Of a stretch of DNA of 29,561 nt, positions 16,004 through 23,762 are shown piece after piece. The notes under the pieces are model-generated. The model was not told the origin of the DNA. It searched no databases and saw only the letters and a program-made list of their open reading frames with translations. The first letter of the stretch is position 1, and each line of letters opens with the position of its first letter. Source of the DNA: a virus. The stretch is taken from the IMG/VR virus record IMGVR_UViG_3300030329_001395, positions 1-29,561 of that record; one strand, given 5' to 3'. The position numbers and the translations under genes were made by a program.

Positions 16004-17914
16004 TTATCCAACTTCTCCCCAATTACTACCTAATTCGGCATCTACCTCAAAGGGTATCTTTAAATCTGGTACACAATTGCACATAATGTCTTTAATTTTT
16101 TCAACTTCCTTCTCATTTTTAATATTAAAACAAAGTTCATCATGCACTGTAAGTGTTGGACACAATCCTTCTTCATAACAATCTATCATTGCTTTCTTTG
16201 TTTGGTCTGCACTAGACCCTTGAATCAATCTATTCAATGCTTTGTATGTAAATGCTCTTCTAATTCTACCTTTAGAACCATATTCTTGAATTGCCTCTTT
16301 CATAGGTAATGCTTTATTGTATTGATAAGAAATTGGCTCATACATATTAAACCTACATTTACGGCCCAACCATGTTCTGATAACTCCAGTTTCAGATGCT
16401 CTTCTTGTCGCTCTGTCCGAAACAGATTTTAAAAAAGGAACTCTCTCATTATATTTTTCTAAAAGAGAAGTTGCTTCATCTACAGACAAGTCAAGTATGT
16501 TAGCTAATTTAGCTTTGCCCATTCCATACATCAATCCAAGATTTACTGTCTTCGCTTGTTTCCTAGGTATACCTGCAATGTCTGCTACCATTTGATGAAA
16601 ATCTGCATTACCTTCTTTATACATGGTTACTATGTCATCTATTTGTGGGTGTCTATCAACACCTGTCAAGGTAGCACAGTAATGAACTAACCATCTTGGT
16701 TCTTGTGAGGCATAATCAAAGGAACCCCATTTGTGGTGCTCCTCCGGGATAAACAAACCACGAATTAATTTTTTAATCTCAGGATCTCGTGCTGGGATCT
16801 GCTGCAAATTGGGGTTGCTTGAACTAAAACGACCTGTTACAGTACCACCACCATCAGAACGAAGAGGATGAAAATCACAATGTATACGACCTTTATAAGA
16901 ATGCTCAAGAATAGTATCAACAAAAGTTGTGTTCGCTTTATTTATCTCTCTAATCTTTATAATTTTTTTCGCAATAGGATGATGATGATTAGCGAGAAAT
17001 TGTTTTGTAAACGCGGGAGACCCAGACTTTTCTGTGCGAGAGTAAGAAAGTCCCACAGCGTCAAAGACTTTTGCTACAGATGTGGCGACCCAAGGTTCCA
17101 TCGCTACGCCAGTGTCCTTAGCTATTTCATCAAGTAAAGTTTTTTCTAATTTTGTTAAATCTTTTTTGACTCTTTGAGCTTTGTCTAAATCTACACGAAC
17201 ACCTTTTGTTTTCATGTCTAATAAAATAGGTGTAAGTTTTGTCTCTAAATTAAATATGCCAGTGCATTCTTCAGAAACAATTTTCTTTTCTAATTCGTTC
17301 CATAATCTTAAAGTTATTAAGGCATCTTGTTCTGCATACGCACCAACATAACGAGGTGGCAATCTCCACATGCCAGACTTTGGATCTACTCCAAATTCTT
17401 CTGCTGCACTTTTTAAAAGTTTTTCATCTTTGTATGTTTTTAAATGATCTCTAGCCAAAGAATTTAAATTATAATATCTTCTGTTTTCATCTAACAAAGG
17501 AGCAACAACCATGGTATCTCTTATTTTACCTTTAACTTCTATACCCTCTGCTCTAAGCCAACCTAAATCATATAAAGCATTATGAAAAACTACAGTTTTT
17601 GTTGTTTCCTTACAAATATCATCAAGCCATTTCATTACAACTTTTCTTGGCATATTACCTACAGTATGTGCTATAGGAAAATACCAAGCACTATCACCTG
17701 CAGCTACGGCAATTCCAATAATGTGTCCATCTTTTCTACACCACCCAGGCCCAAGCTTTGTAAGATTTTCATCTCTTGTCTCCAAGTCAATAGATATTGT
17801 ATCGTATTGTGATAAATCTGGTAATGTTTGAGGGGGAGTCCAATCCGAATCAGCATTTCCCCAAGAAATGTCTTTTATATCTTGTTCTAATAAATGGTAC
17901 TGGTCATTTTTCAT
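16004..17914 (-). CDS. polA: family A DNA polymerase with 3'-5' exonuclease (636 aa)
   Basis: The phage replicative polymerase. The exonuclease domain comes first: Exo I 'ISIDLETRDEN' (D43, E45), Exo II 'FHNALYDLGW' (N112, D116), Exo III 'YAEQDALITL' (Y193, D197). The polymerase domain follows: 'DGGGTVTGRFSSSNPNLQQI' thumb/palm entry, motif A 'SFDYASQEPRW' (D400), motif B 'RKQAKTVNLGLMYGMG' (R451, K455, Y463), motif C 'LTVHDELCF' (H591, D592). There is no 5' nuclease domain, as in T7-type and many marine-phage enzymes. The residue matching E. coli Phe762 is Leu459. The start overlaps the previous gene by 11 nt. It is last in the replication operon. Confidence 0.96.
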   Translation of the reverse strand: MKNDQYHLLEQDIKDISWGNADSDWTPPQTLPDLSQYDTISIDLETRDENLTKLGPGWCRKDGHIIGIAVAAGDSAWYFPIAHTVGNMPRKVVMKWLDDICKETTKTVVFHNALYDLGWLRAEGIEVKGKIRDTMVVAPLLDENRRYYNLNSLARDHLKTYKDEKLLKSAAEEFGVDPKSGMWRLPPRYVGAYAEQDALITLRLWNELEKKIVSEECTGIFNLETKLTPILLDMKTKGVRVDLDKAQRVKKDLTKLEKTLLDEIAKDTGVAMEPWVATSVAKVFDAVGLSYSRTEKSGSPAFTKQFLANHHHPIAKKIIKIREINKANTTFVDTILEHSYKGRIHCDFHPLRSDGGGTVTGRFSSSNPNLQQIPARDPEIKKLIRGLFIPEEHHKWGSFDYASQEPRWLVHYCATLTGVDRHPQIDDIVTMYKEGNADFHQMVADIAGIPRKQAKTVNLGLMYGMGKAKLANILDLSVDEATSLLEKYNERVPFLKSVSDRATRRASETGVIRTWLGRKCRFNMYEPISYQYNKALPMKEAIQEYGSKGRIRRAFTYKALNRLIQGSSADQTKKAMIDCYEEGLCPTLTVHDELCFNIKNEKEVEKIKDIMCNCVPDLKIPFEVDAELGSNWGEVG

Positions 17915-18182
17915 TTTTTTCCTTTTCTACAAATTCGCCACCAAGACCAGTATACCCCCCAATGTCAATCCAACTATCTGTCTTCTTTGGAGAAAAAATT
18001 AATCTGGCTATTTTTAAAAGAATTAAACACAAAACAACTTGAGGAACTGTAACCTTAACACTAAAAACCACAGACCATAAGTCAGCAATTCTTTTATGGT
18101 TTTCATACGCTGGACCATAATCTTCTGCTCTGTCTACATTAATAAGTTTTATTGCTTCTTTTAAAATATCTTCTCTGTTCAT
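17904..18182 (-). CDS. DUF6378-like phage protein (92 aa)
   Basis: 'ILKEAIKLINVDRAEDYGPA' then 'NHKRIADLWSVVF', 'VTVPQVVLCLILLKIARLI' and 'KTDSWIDIGGYTGLGGEF' match the layout I remember for DUF6378, a small all-helical phage family common beside replication or nucleotide genes. Function unknown; the order DR-x-x-x-YG ... HD-like ... K-x-DS-[WY]-x-D may form a charged pocket. An AGGGG Shine-Dalgarno precedes the ATG. It lies between the UvrD-like helicase and the polymerase, overlapping the latter, so it is co-translated with replication genes. Confidence 0.8.
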   Translation of the reverse strand: MNREDILKEAIKLINVDRAEDYGPAYENHKRIADLWSVVFSVKVTVPQVVLCLILLKIARLIFSPKKTDSWIDIGGYTGLGGEFVEKEKNEK

Positions 18183-18190
18183 GTTTTCCC

Positions 18191-19708
18191 CTATAATTCA
18201 AACCTATATTGTGCAGTAGATTCAATAAGATGCAAGGACTTTTTAGCACGAGTCATTCCTACATAGAATACTCGGTACTCTGAATCTTGATCCCAACTGT
18301 CTGCACATGCTTTTGTTGAGTCTAAAAGAAGAGCCACATTATCAGCTTCTCCACCTTTAGCTTTATGAATTGTAGAAACACGAACCCTAGGAGCAGCCGT
18401 CAGAATCTTCTCCCCCCTTCTCCTCACCGAAGTTATGTAAGCCACTTCCTGCTCCGATACTTTCAAAACATTCTGCCAAGGTGTTTCCGATGTCGCTTGT
18501 AAGTTGCATTTGTTTATAATGTCTTGAAGAGTATAGGTTTGATCTAACTCTAAAGTAGCCATAATCTTTCTGCCTGATTTTGTTATAATGTTTGGATCTA
18601 TTAATTTTGAAAAAGTTTTTAATTGTTCTGAAGTCAAAGTCTCTTTCTTGCATAGTTTAAGCCATACCTCTATTGCATTTAAAACATTTGGGGAAATAGA
18701 CCAACCAGTGCCCTCTCTCCAAAAAAGATGACCGTCCTCTTTTAATTTGAGACATACCTTGTTTACAATATAATTTGTTCTCGCAAGTATTAACCATTCG
18801 CCACTTGATAAGTCTACATCTAGTATATCCCTATACCATGTAATAAAACCTTTTTGTTTTAGGGGTTGCCATTTTTTATTTTCTCTGGTTCTAACTTTTT
18901 TTATAAGAAAATCTGCCATATCATGTACAACTTCTGGAACACGATAGGATTTTTTTAAAATCATTTTATCTTTACTTGCATTTAAAAACTGACCTACATC
19001 TACACCCATCCAAGAATATATTGCTTGATCATCATCACCCGCATAATAAATTTCTTTAGAGTTAGGAACTAAAACTTTTTTAACCATACTCCATTGTAAT
19101 GGTGCTAAATCTTGTGCTTCATCTACAATTAACAAATCAAACTCTGGACTTGTACCTTCTGCTATAAATTTTTCTATCATATCAACAAAATCATACTTAC
19201 CTTTTACTCTTTTATAATCAGAATAAGCCTTGTCTAAAACCTTTAATTGTTGCCAATGTAAATCGTAATCCCATCCTTTAACATATTGTTCTTCTGTTGT
19301 TATTTGTTTTACCCTAGCCATTTGAATAATAGCCATGTATTTATCACCACCTGCACCAACACTAAATAAAGGTCCTTCTTCTATATTTAATGTTTGAGAA
19401 GTTCTAAAATCTAACCCAACAAGTCTACCAAGTTCGTTATAATCAGATCCTTTAAAAACACTTTGTGAATTTAAACCCAACCACTGAAATGCAAGTGAAT
19501 GTAAAGTTCTAAAATAAACCATATCTTTTGTATCTAAACCCAACTCCACAGAAGCACGATCCCTTGCCTCTGTCGCTGCCTTTTTACTAAAAGAAAAGAA
19601 ACCAATTCTTTTAGGGTCTACCCCTTCAGATATTCTATTCTTAACTATATCTATAAGTTTTGTTGTTTTACCTGTTCCTGGTGGCCCAAATATAGTTGTC
19701 TCACTCAT
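18191..19708 (-). CDS. UvrD/Rep-like SF1 DNA helicase (505 aa)
   Basis: ATP-driven DNA unwinding, probably in replication or recombination. All SF1A motifs are visible (numbered from the ATG at 19708): Walker A 'FGPPGTGKTT' (7-16), Ia 'FFSFSKKAATEARDRA', II 'LIVDEAQDLAP' (DEAQD 196-200), III 'YAGDDDQAIYSW', IV 'KSYRVPEVVHD', V 'VSTIHKAKGGEADNV' (from 444), VI 'YVGMTRAKKSLHL'. It is shorter than cellular UvrD, with reduced 1B/2B regions, as in other phage forms. I prefer 19708 because it makes an ATGA junction with the HNH gene; an upstream start at 19735 is possible. Confidence 0.93.
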   Translation of the reverse strand: MSETTIFGPPGTGKTTKLIDIVKNRISEGVDPKRIGFFSFSKKAATEARDRASVELGLDTKDMVYFRTLHSLAFQWLGLNSQSVFKGSDYNELGRLVGLDFRTSQTLNIEEGPLFSVGAGGDKYMAIIQMARVKQITTEEQYVKGWDYDLHWQQLKVLDKAYSDYKRVKGKYDFVDMIEKFIAEGTSPEFDLLIVDEAQDLAPLQWSMVKKVLVPNSKEIYYAGDDDQAIYSWMGVDVGQFLNASKDKMILKKSYRVPEVVHDMADFLIKKVRTRENKKWQPLKQKGFITWYRDILDVDLSSGEWLILARTNYIVNKVCLKLKEDGHLFWREGTGWSISPNVLNAIEVWLKLCKKETLTSEQLKTFSKLIDPNIITKSGRKIMATLELDQTYTLQDIINKCNLQATSETPWQNVLKVSEQEVAYITSVRRRGEKILTAAPRVRVSTIHKAKGGEADNVALLLDSTKACADSWDQDSEYRVFYVGMTRAKKSLHLIESTAQYRFEL

Positions 19709-19965
19709 TTTTCCATCTCTAACTTTCCGTGACATGCTTTACAAACACATATACATTTTTCTATTTCTTTGTTTAATGTATCTAAATTTCTATCTTCACT
19801 AATTATGACTGCAACTGCTTTATATTTTGTACTAGGATCTACATGATGCCACTGCAAATGTATAGCCTCTTTGTCATATCCACACATTTCACAACCCCTA
19901 GACAATTTTATTTTGTCATTATATTCCCTTAAAATTCTACTTTTTTTTGCCCATCTACCTACCAT
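19705..19965 (-). CDS. HNH endonuclease (86 aa)
   Basis: A compact zinc-bearing HNH domain: first knuckle 'CEMCGY', catalytic region 'LQWHHVDPSTK' (the HH pair and D), second knuckle 'CVCKACHGKLE'. Such enzymes nick or cut DNA; phage versions act in packaging, recombination or homing. Here it is locked into the operon: its ATG overlaps the primase stop (TAATG) and its TGA overlaps the helicase ATG (ATGA). No intron or disrupted gene flanks it, so an operonic nuclease is more likely than a recent homing insertion. Confidence 0.88.
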   Translation of the reverse strand: MVGRWAKKSRILREYNDKIKLSRGCEMCGYDKEAIHLQWHHVDPSTKYKAVAVIISEDRNLDTLNKEIEKCICVCKACHGKLEMEK

Positions 19966-21503
19966 TAAAAAGGTATCTCCTCTTCCTTTATATCAACAGA
20001 TTTTACCTCTACCTCTGATCCAAACTCTGGTATCCACCAAACTCTCATGGCTTTCCATTTACCTTGTGATGTTTGAAAATTTTTTACAATAGAACTATCC
20101 CCTTTATTTATCTCTTTTATTCTCTCTTGTACTTGTGCTCTTGTATAACTATCAAATTTTCTACTTCTCAAAAAATCTATTAAACTCTCTAAACGAAAAT
20201 AAGTTTTACCTTCTTCAACATCTGTATATGGTTTACCTAATACAACCTCTTCAAAACTTTGTGCTTGAACTCTACCTGTGCAATACAACTCAAGCAAAGA
20301 CATAAACTGCCCTTTGTAAGTTAATTCCTCTGGAACATTTATTTCGTTACAATTTTCTAATAATGTGTTGACTTGCTCTTCCCACAAAGAATCTTTTAAT
20401 TTTGGTGGCATAAAGTTTAATTGCTCCATACATGCCCTTTGAAATAATCTTGGAGTTTGTAATTCTTCTGTTGTTAATTCTAATCGTCTGCCATCTATAT
20501 CTAAAAACCAAAGTCTTGGCTCTGATAATATTACTGAAAGTCCACTAATCGTAGGCATAGATGTTGTCCCTATACCATGTTTTAATCCTCTACATATACC
20601 TTGATTACAATGTGAAGGCATGGGTTCTTCTTTACAAAGATACTGATATTCTTTTTTCTCTAATGTAGATTGTATTGTAACAATCTCTGACGCTGGTAAA
20701 GGGGGATTAAAATGTTTTACATTTAATTCTTCTAATTTTGCTTTCCAATTATTAGGTACAGACTTTTGTAAGAACACTCCCAATTGAAATGCCGTTTTAT
20801 TCCTTTGACCCTCGTGCACTCCCATACTTAAAAGAGCACGAAGGCAAGGAACATATCCTGGAAATAAATTTACAGGTCCACCAATAGGTATTTGCATAAA
20901 ATCATTTGGGGAACATGTTTGAGTTTTTACTTCCTCAATGAATTGTTCAAGTGTAGCTTCAACGAATCCATCTTCTGTTTGAATGACCGCGTATCTGAGG
21001 GTTTGAGTATGATCAAAATAAGGAAGATTAATAAAATTACCAATGTCCCCACGCTCCACCAAAACTTGTTCTTGTTTTGGGAAAATCTCGCAACGACCAT
21101 GACCCAGTCCCGCAGCAACTTCTGCAGCCTTGTCTCTAAAATCACCTGCATTCATCCACTCCTTAAAAAAGAAAAATATATGTGCACCGCCACTTTTACT
21201 ACGGCACACGACACATGGAATCTTGAGTTCTTTCAATTTAACAACAAGAGCATTATGATCCAAGGGATATTGGTCTATGTCAAGAGCACCAAATCTACAC
21301 TTGTTCTCTTCATTTATAGGTATAGCACCGACACCTTTTTTGCCGTCTATATGCCCTTGCATTAATTCTAGTGTAAGTGGTTGTCTGACAATAAATGATT
21401 TGGCTTTCTGTTTGCCATTCATTCTTTGATTTGAAACTTCTGTCTGCCCATGAGCAGAACTAAAACCTTCAAATATTTTCAATAATTCTTCTGCTAAATT
21501 CAC
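19965..21503 (-). CDS. archaeo-eukaryotic-type primase (AEP, TOTE-like; 512 aa)
   Basis: Likely makes primers for phage replication. AEP motifs: 'CRFGALDIDQYP' (D75, D77), 'RSKSGGAHIFFFF' (S104, H108), and 'INLPYF' after 'CEIFPKQ'. A 'EGQRNKTAFQLGVFLQK' segment near 231-247 is PriCT-like, and a Cys/His cluster follows (C290, H298, C299, C304). There is no fused helicase. The C-terminus ends '...DIKEEEIPF', like the SSB interaction tip. The start codon is GTG at 21503, only 10 nt after a terminator U-tract. The layout resembles primases of TOTE-type systems as I recall them. Confidence 0.82.
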   Translation of the reverse strand: MNLAEELLKIFEGFSSAHGQTEVSNQRMNGKQKAKSFIVRQPLTLELMQGHIDGKKGVGAIPINEENKCRFGALDIDQYPLDHNALVVKLKELKIPCVVCRSKSGGAHIFFFFKEWMNAGDFRDKAAEVAAGLGHGRCEIFPKQEQVLVERGDIGNFINLPYFDHTQTLRYAVIQTEDGFVEATLEQFIEEVKTQTCSPNDFMQIPIGGPVNLFPGYVPCLRALLSMGVHEGQRNKTAFQLGVFLQKSVPNNWKAKLEELNVKHFNPPLPASEIVTIQSTLEKKEYQYLCKEEPMPSHCNQGICRGLKHGIGTTSMPTISGLSVILSEPRLWFLDIDGRRLELTTEELQTPRLFQRACMEQLNFMPPKLKDSLWEEQVNTLLENCNEINVPEELTYKGQFMSLLELYCTGRVQAQSFEEVVLGKPYTDVEEGKTYFRLESLIDFLRSRKFDSYTRAQVQERIKEINKGDSSIVKNFQTSQGKWKAMRVWWIPEFGSEVEVKSVDIKEEEIPF

Positions 21504-21513
21504 TCTTCACCCC

Positions 21514-21555
21514 AAAAAATAAGAGCCGTATAAATGGAGGAATTTTATACGGCTC
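21514..21555 (-). terminator. Rho-independent terminator after the SSB-like gene
   Basis: A perfect 12-bp stem (21523-21534 with 21544-21555, arms GAGCCGTATAAA and TTTATACGGCTC) with a 9-nt loop. On the - strand it is followed by TTATTTTTT (A-run at 21514-21519 on +). It sits 11 nt past the SSB-like stop and 10 nt before the primase GTG, so it probably sets the ratio of SSB-like protein to the primase-helicase-polymerase genes. Confidence 0.85.
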
Positions 21556-21566
21556 AACTTTAGTTA

Positions 21567-22349
21567 TTAAAACGGCACTTCATCGCCAGCTTTTTCTGCC
21601 ATTTCATCGGCAGAAGCAGCAGCCATTTTAATGTCCCCTTTTCTTACACTCTGATACATAGTACGAGCCTCTAGCATCATCTCTTCTATATCAGATGTAA
21701 TTTCAGTTATGCGATCTAACTTATAGTTATACCAAGTTCCTTGATCATTACTCTCGGAAACTGTACCCAATTTCCAAGCCGTGCCATAAATAGGCATTGG
21801 TTTACCACTTGGCAAACGAATACCGTTCTTTAATGTATTCCATCTTCTTGACACTTTCAACTGTGTTTTTTTCATGTCAAGAACTGCTGGAGCACTTTGA
21901 CCATCAGATCCTTTTGCAATAACCAAATGTTGATGAGTTCTTACTAACTCATTACCACTCGGTAACATTTCAATCGTCCCCTCACGAGTCGTTAAATTAA
22001 TGTCATTGTCTGTCGGAGACAATTCTTTAATGAAACCACCACCTGTTGAGCGAAGTGCAAATTCCAAAAATTTCTTTTCAAAATAGCACGGAACAATGAT
22101 TACTCCTTCATCGGCTTTGTAAATCTCTTGACTTACAGTATTAAAAATATCGCCTTGTTCAGCACCTTTAATGTATAAACTATCTTGTTTATTTAATTGT
22201 GGCGACAAAGCCTGCAATATCCTAACAAAAGGAATTTGCATATCATCAGTTGTAAAGTTTTCAAGACCTGCACCAGAGTCTGCTTCAAGCATTTTGTCAA
22301 GTTCTGATACCACAACTTCAGTGGTCTTTTTTTGTGCTACTTGGTTCAT
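21567..22349 (-). CDS. putative single-stranded DNA-binding-like protein (260 aa)
   Basis: A soluble protein with 'DDMQIPFVRILQALSPQLNK' near residue 36, 'GVIIVPCYFEKKFLEF' near 82 and a beta-rich body. This pattern is common to phage proteins encoded directly upstream of primase. The C-terminus is acidic and ends 'AGDEVPF', very like the E. coli SSB tip (DDDIPF) that recruits partner proteins. No canonical OB-fold signature was recognised, so ssDNA binding is inferred from tip and context. A strong SD (GGGAGG) precedes the start, which overlaps the previous stop (TAATG). A terminator follows it, as expected for an abundant protein. Confidence 0.62.
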   Translation of the reverse strand: MNQVAQKKTTEVVVSELDKMLEADSGAGLENFTTDDMQIPFVRILQALSPQLNKQDSLYIKGAEQGDIFNTVSQEIYKADEGVIIVPCYFEKKFLEFALRSTGGGFIKELSPTDNDINLTTREGTIEMLPSGNELVRTHQHLVIAKGSDGQSAPAVLDMKKTQLKVSRRWNTLKNGIRLPSGKPMPIYGTAWKLGTVSESNDQGTWYNYKLDRITEITSDIEEMMLEARTMYQSVRKGDIKMAAASADEMAEKAGDEVPF

Positions 22350-22918
22350 TATTGACCTCCCTTTATTTTTGCACGATTACCTTGGTATACCCCGAATAAA
22401 TCAAAATCAATATCTTTACCGTTTTCAATTCTATTCTTAACCCAAGTCTTTAAAGTCATTGGATGTACATGAGTTTTCTTCACTGGGTTTAAACCTTGCT
22501 TTGTAAGATCATCAACCACGGCTCCCGCGACATTGTCTTGTCCCATGTTAAAGCCAACCACGACTTCATTCTTAATAATATCGCCCTCACCACAAGTGCG
22601 AAGAAAAGAAAAAGCTTCATCTTTTCTTGCCTCTGGGATACGAGCAGATACATACTTATCAACAGTAACTTTGTTACCATCTACTGATAAACTTTCAACA
22701 CCAAGTTCTTGCATCAAGGAAGGTATATCTTCCTCGTCTACATTTCTCTTTCTGTGTTGAAGGTCTTTGAGATGTTGTTCGGCATCTTTAATTTGTTTGT
22801 CTAAATCAATTGATTGCCTAATTAATGATGATAAGTTTTTAGTCTTTTCTTCACCGACTTTAGCAAAAGCTTGAGGGTCAGCAGCCTCATTCTCAAAAAG
22901 TGAAAACACATCACTCAT
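22349..22918 (-). CDS. conserved phage coiled-coil protein (189 aa)
   Basis: Residues 30-62 form a coiled coil ('LDKQIKDAEQHLKDLQHRKR'), then 'EEDIPSLMQELGVESL', a beta segment, 'FLRTCGEGDIIKNEVVVGF' and 'VHPMTLKTWVKNRIENG'. I recognise this layout (coiled coil, 'IP.LM.E.G', 'G.GD.IK', 'VHP.TLK') from phage proteins next to SSB-like genes, where it may be a partner in replication; no biochemical function is known to me. SD AAGGAGAG precedes the ATG. Two 11-bp direct repeats lie just upstream. Confidence 0.72.
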   Translation of the reverse strand: MSDVFSLFENEAADPQAFAKVGEEKTKNLSSLIRQSIDLDKQIKDAEQHLKDLQHRKRNVDEEDIPSLMQELGVESLSVDGNKVTVDKYVSARIPEARKDEAFSFLRTCGEGDIIKNEVVVGFNMGQDNVAGAVVDDLTKQGLNPVKKTHVHPMTLKTWVKNRIENGKDIDFDLFGVYQGNRAKIKGGQ

Positions 22919-22933
22919 CTTTCTCTCCTTCTT

Positions 22934-22966
22934 CGTTAAAGTTTATGCTCTTCAGCGTTAAAGTTT
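22934..22966. repeat. two 11-bp direct repeats, possible operator
   Basis: CGTTAAAGTTT occurs at 22934-22944 and 22956-22966, exactly 22 bp apart (two helical turns), in the 49-nt gap between the RHH-like gene and the coiled-coil gene. Repeats on the same face of the helix immediately downstream of a candidate repressor gene suggest binding sites. A third partial copy (TCGTTAAttT) lies near 23154, before the RHH-like gene. Confidence 0.5.
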
Positions 22967-22967
22967 G

Positions 22968-23141
22968 TTAACTAGAAACTACTCTAATCTCTTGTTCCTT
23001 GTCAACGGTTTTTTCATGCTCTCTTTTAGTGAGATATGAAATCGTACCACCAACAGACCTATCGTTTCTGTCGGCTATTTCTTTTAGCATTGACCAAATG
23101 TTAATTGGCACTGCTACTGATTTCCATTTATTCGGATCCAT
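22968..23141 (-). CDS. ribbon-helix-helix-like small regulator (57 aa)
   Basis: From Met at 23141: 'DPNKWKSVAVPINIWSMLKE' then 'IADRNDRSVGGTISYLTKRE'. A beta-strand with V-x-V-P, followed by helix-turn-helix spacing and a 'RSVGGTISYL' second helix, fits the RHH (Arc/MetJ/CopG) fold. This start has SD AAAGGA 7 nt upstream; the longer frame from 23234 has a Phe/Arg-rich leader over a palindrome-rich region and is unlikely to be coding. It probably regulates the early operon, perhaps binding CCTAGG boxes upstream or the 11-bp repeats downstream. Confidence 0.68.
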   Translation of the reverse strand: MDPNKWKSVAVPINIWSMLKEIADRNDRSVGGTISYLTKREHEKTVDKEQEIRVVSS

Positions 23142-23169
23142 TAATTTTCCTTTCGTTAATTTGATGAAA

Positions 23170-23228
23170 GAGGTAGAACGGAGAAACCTAGGGAAATCAA
23201 AACAAAAAAACCTAGGAAGAACTACCTC
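23170..23228 (-). promoter_or_regulatory. symmetrical operator-like region upstream of the RHH-like gene
   Basis: Outer inverted repeat GAGGTAG (23170-23176) / CTACCTC (23222-23228) encloses two copies of the palindrome CCTAGG (23187-23192 and 23211-23216), which are 24 bp apart. The structure ends about 29 bp before the RHH-like start. RHH proteins typically bind tandem short palindromes as dimers of dimers, so this may be its autoregulatory site. Confidence 0.5.
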
Positions 23229-23267
23229 AATCACTCATCATAACAACACACAATTTACTTGAGTGTC

Positions 23268-23304
23268 ACTATAATCCCTATCACAATAATAACCATATTG
23301 TCAA
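23268..23304 (-). promoter_or_regulatory. candidate promoter upstream of the RHH-like gene
   Basis: On the - strand a consensus TTGACA (23304-23299) is followed downstream by TATAGT (23273-23268). Their spacing, 25 nt, is too long for one classical promoter, so either TTGACA pairs with a poor -10 or TATAGT with a poor -35 (ATGGTT). It lies in the only sizeable gap (23142-23312) of this part of the - block. Confidence 0.33.
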
Positions 23305-23312
23305 ATAAAATC

Positions 23313-23762
23313 TCAAGTTTTCTTTTTTTCTTTTGTTAATGCAATTCTTGTATGTTTTTGGCTTTCATACAACGATTGCTCCCAAGACATTTTTATATGT
23401 TCTTCTCTCCTAAAATCATTGATATGTATTTTTTTAGTTTTTTTATCTTGGAATTTTTCAACATTAAAAAATATAACTGACCTTTCTTTTATTGCACATA
23501 GAGCAATGATATCACATTCTGCTTTTGTGTATGGTCGTTTATCCCCACCTTGAACAACTTGAAAATTATATAAATCTTTATTCATATAAGTTGCCGTCTT
23601 AACTTCTATTCTTTGTGGCACAAGCAATGATCCATCTACACTTTTTGTTGCCACAATATCTGTACCATCTTGTTTGACTAAACCACAATCAACACCAAGC
23701 ATACATAGTTGTAGTGCCGTGCAGTATTCTCCTGCCATGCCTATCAATTTCTCAAGTCTCAT
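23313..23762 (-). CDS. PD-(D/E)XK-like nuclease (149 aa)
   Basis: 'LIGMAGEYCTALQLCMLGVD' (E12), 'KQDGTDIVATK' (D35) and 'QRIEVKTATYM' (E53-V-K55) give the E...D...E-x-K arrangement of the restriction-endonuclease fold, as in phage resolvase- or exonuclease-like proteins. The Lys-rich C-terminus may bind DNA. Start: ATG at 23762 overlaps the helicase stop (ATGA), preferred over 23774. Coupling to the SNF2-like helicase suggests the two work together on replication or recombination intermediates, or on host DNA. Confidence 0.72.
   Translation of the reverse strand: MRLEKLIGMAGEYCTALQLCMLGVDCGLVKQDGTDIVATKSVDGSLLVPQRIEVKTATYMNKDLYNFQVVQGGDKRPYTKAECDIIALCAIKERSVIFFNVEKFQDKKTKKIHINDFRREEHIKMSWEQSLYESQKHTRIALTKEKKKT

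Noticed and set aside
18387-18653. 88-aa - ORF inside the UvrD-like helicase
   Set aside because: Lies in a different frame of a gene with full helicase motifs; no SD and unlike any known protein.
23142-23234. 31-residue N-terminal extension of the RHH-like gene
   Set aside because: Covers the palindromic operator-like DNA, has no SD, and a well-placed SD supports the start at 23141.
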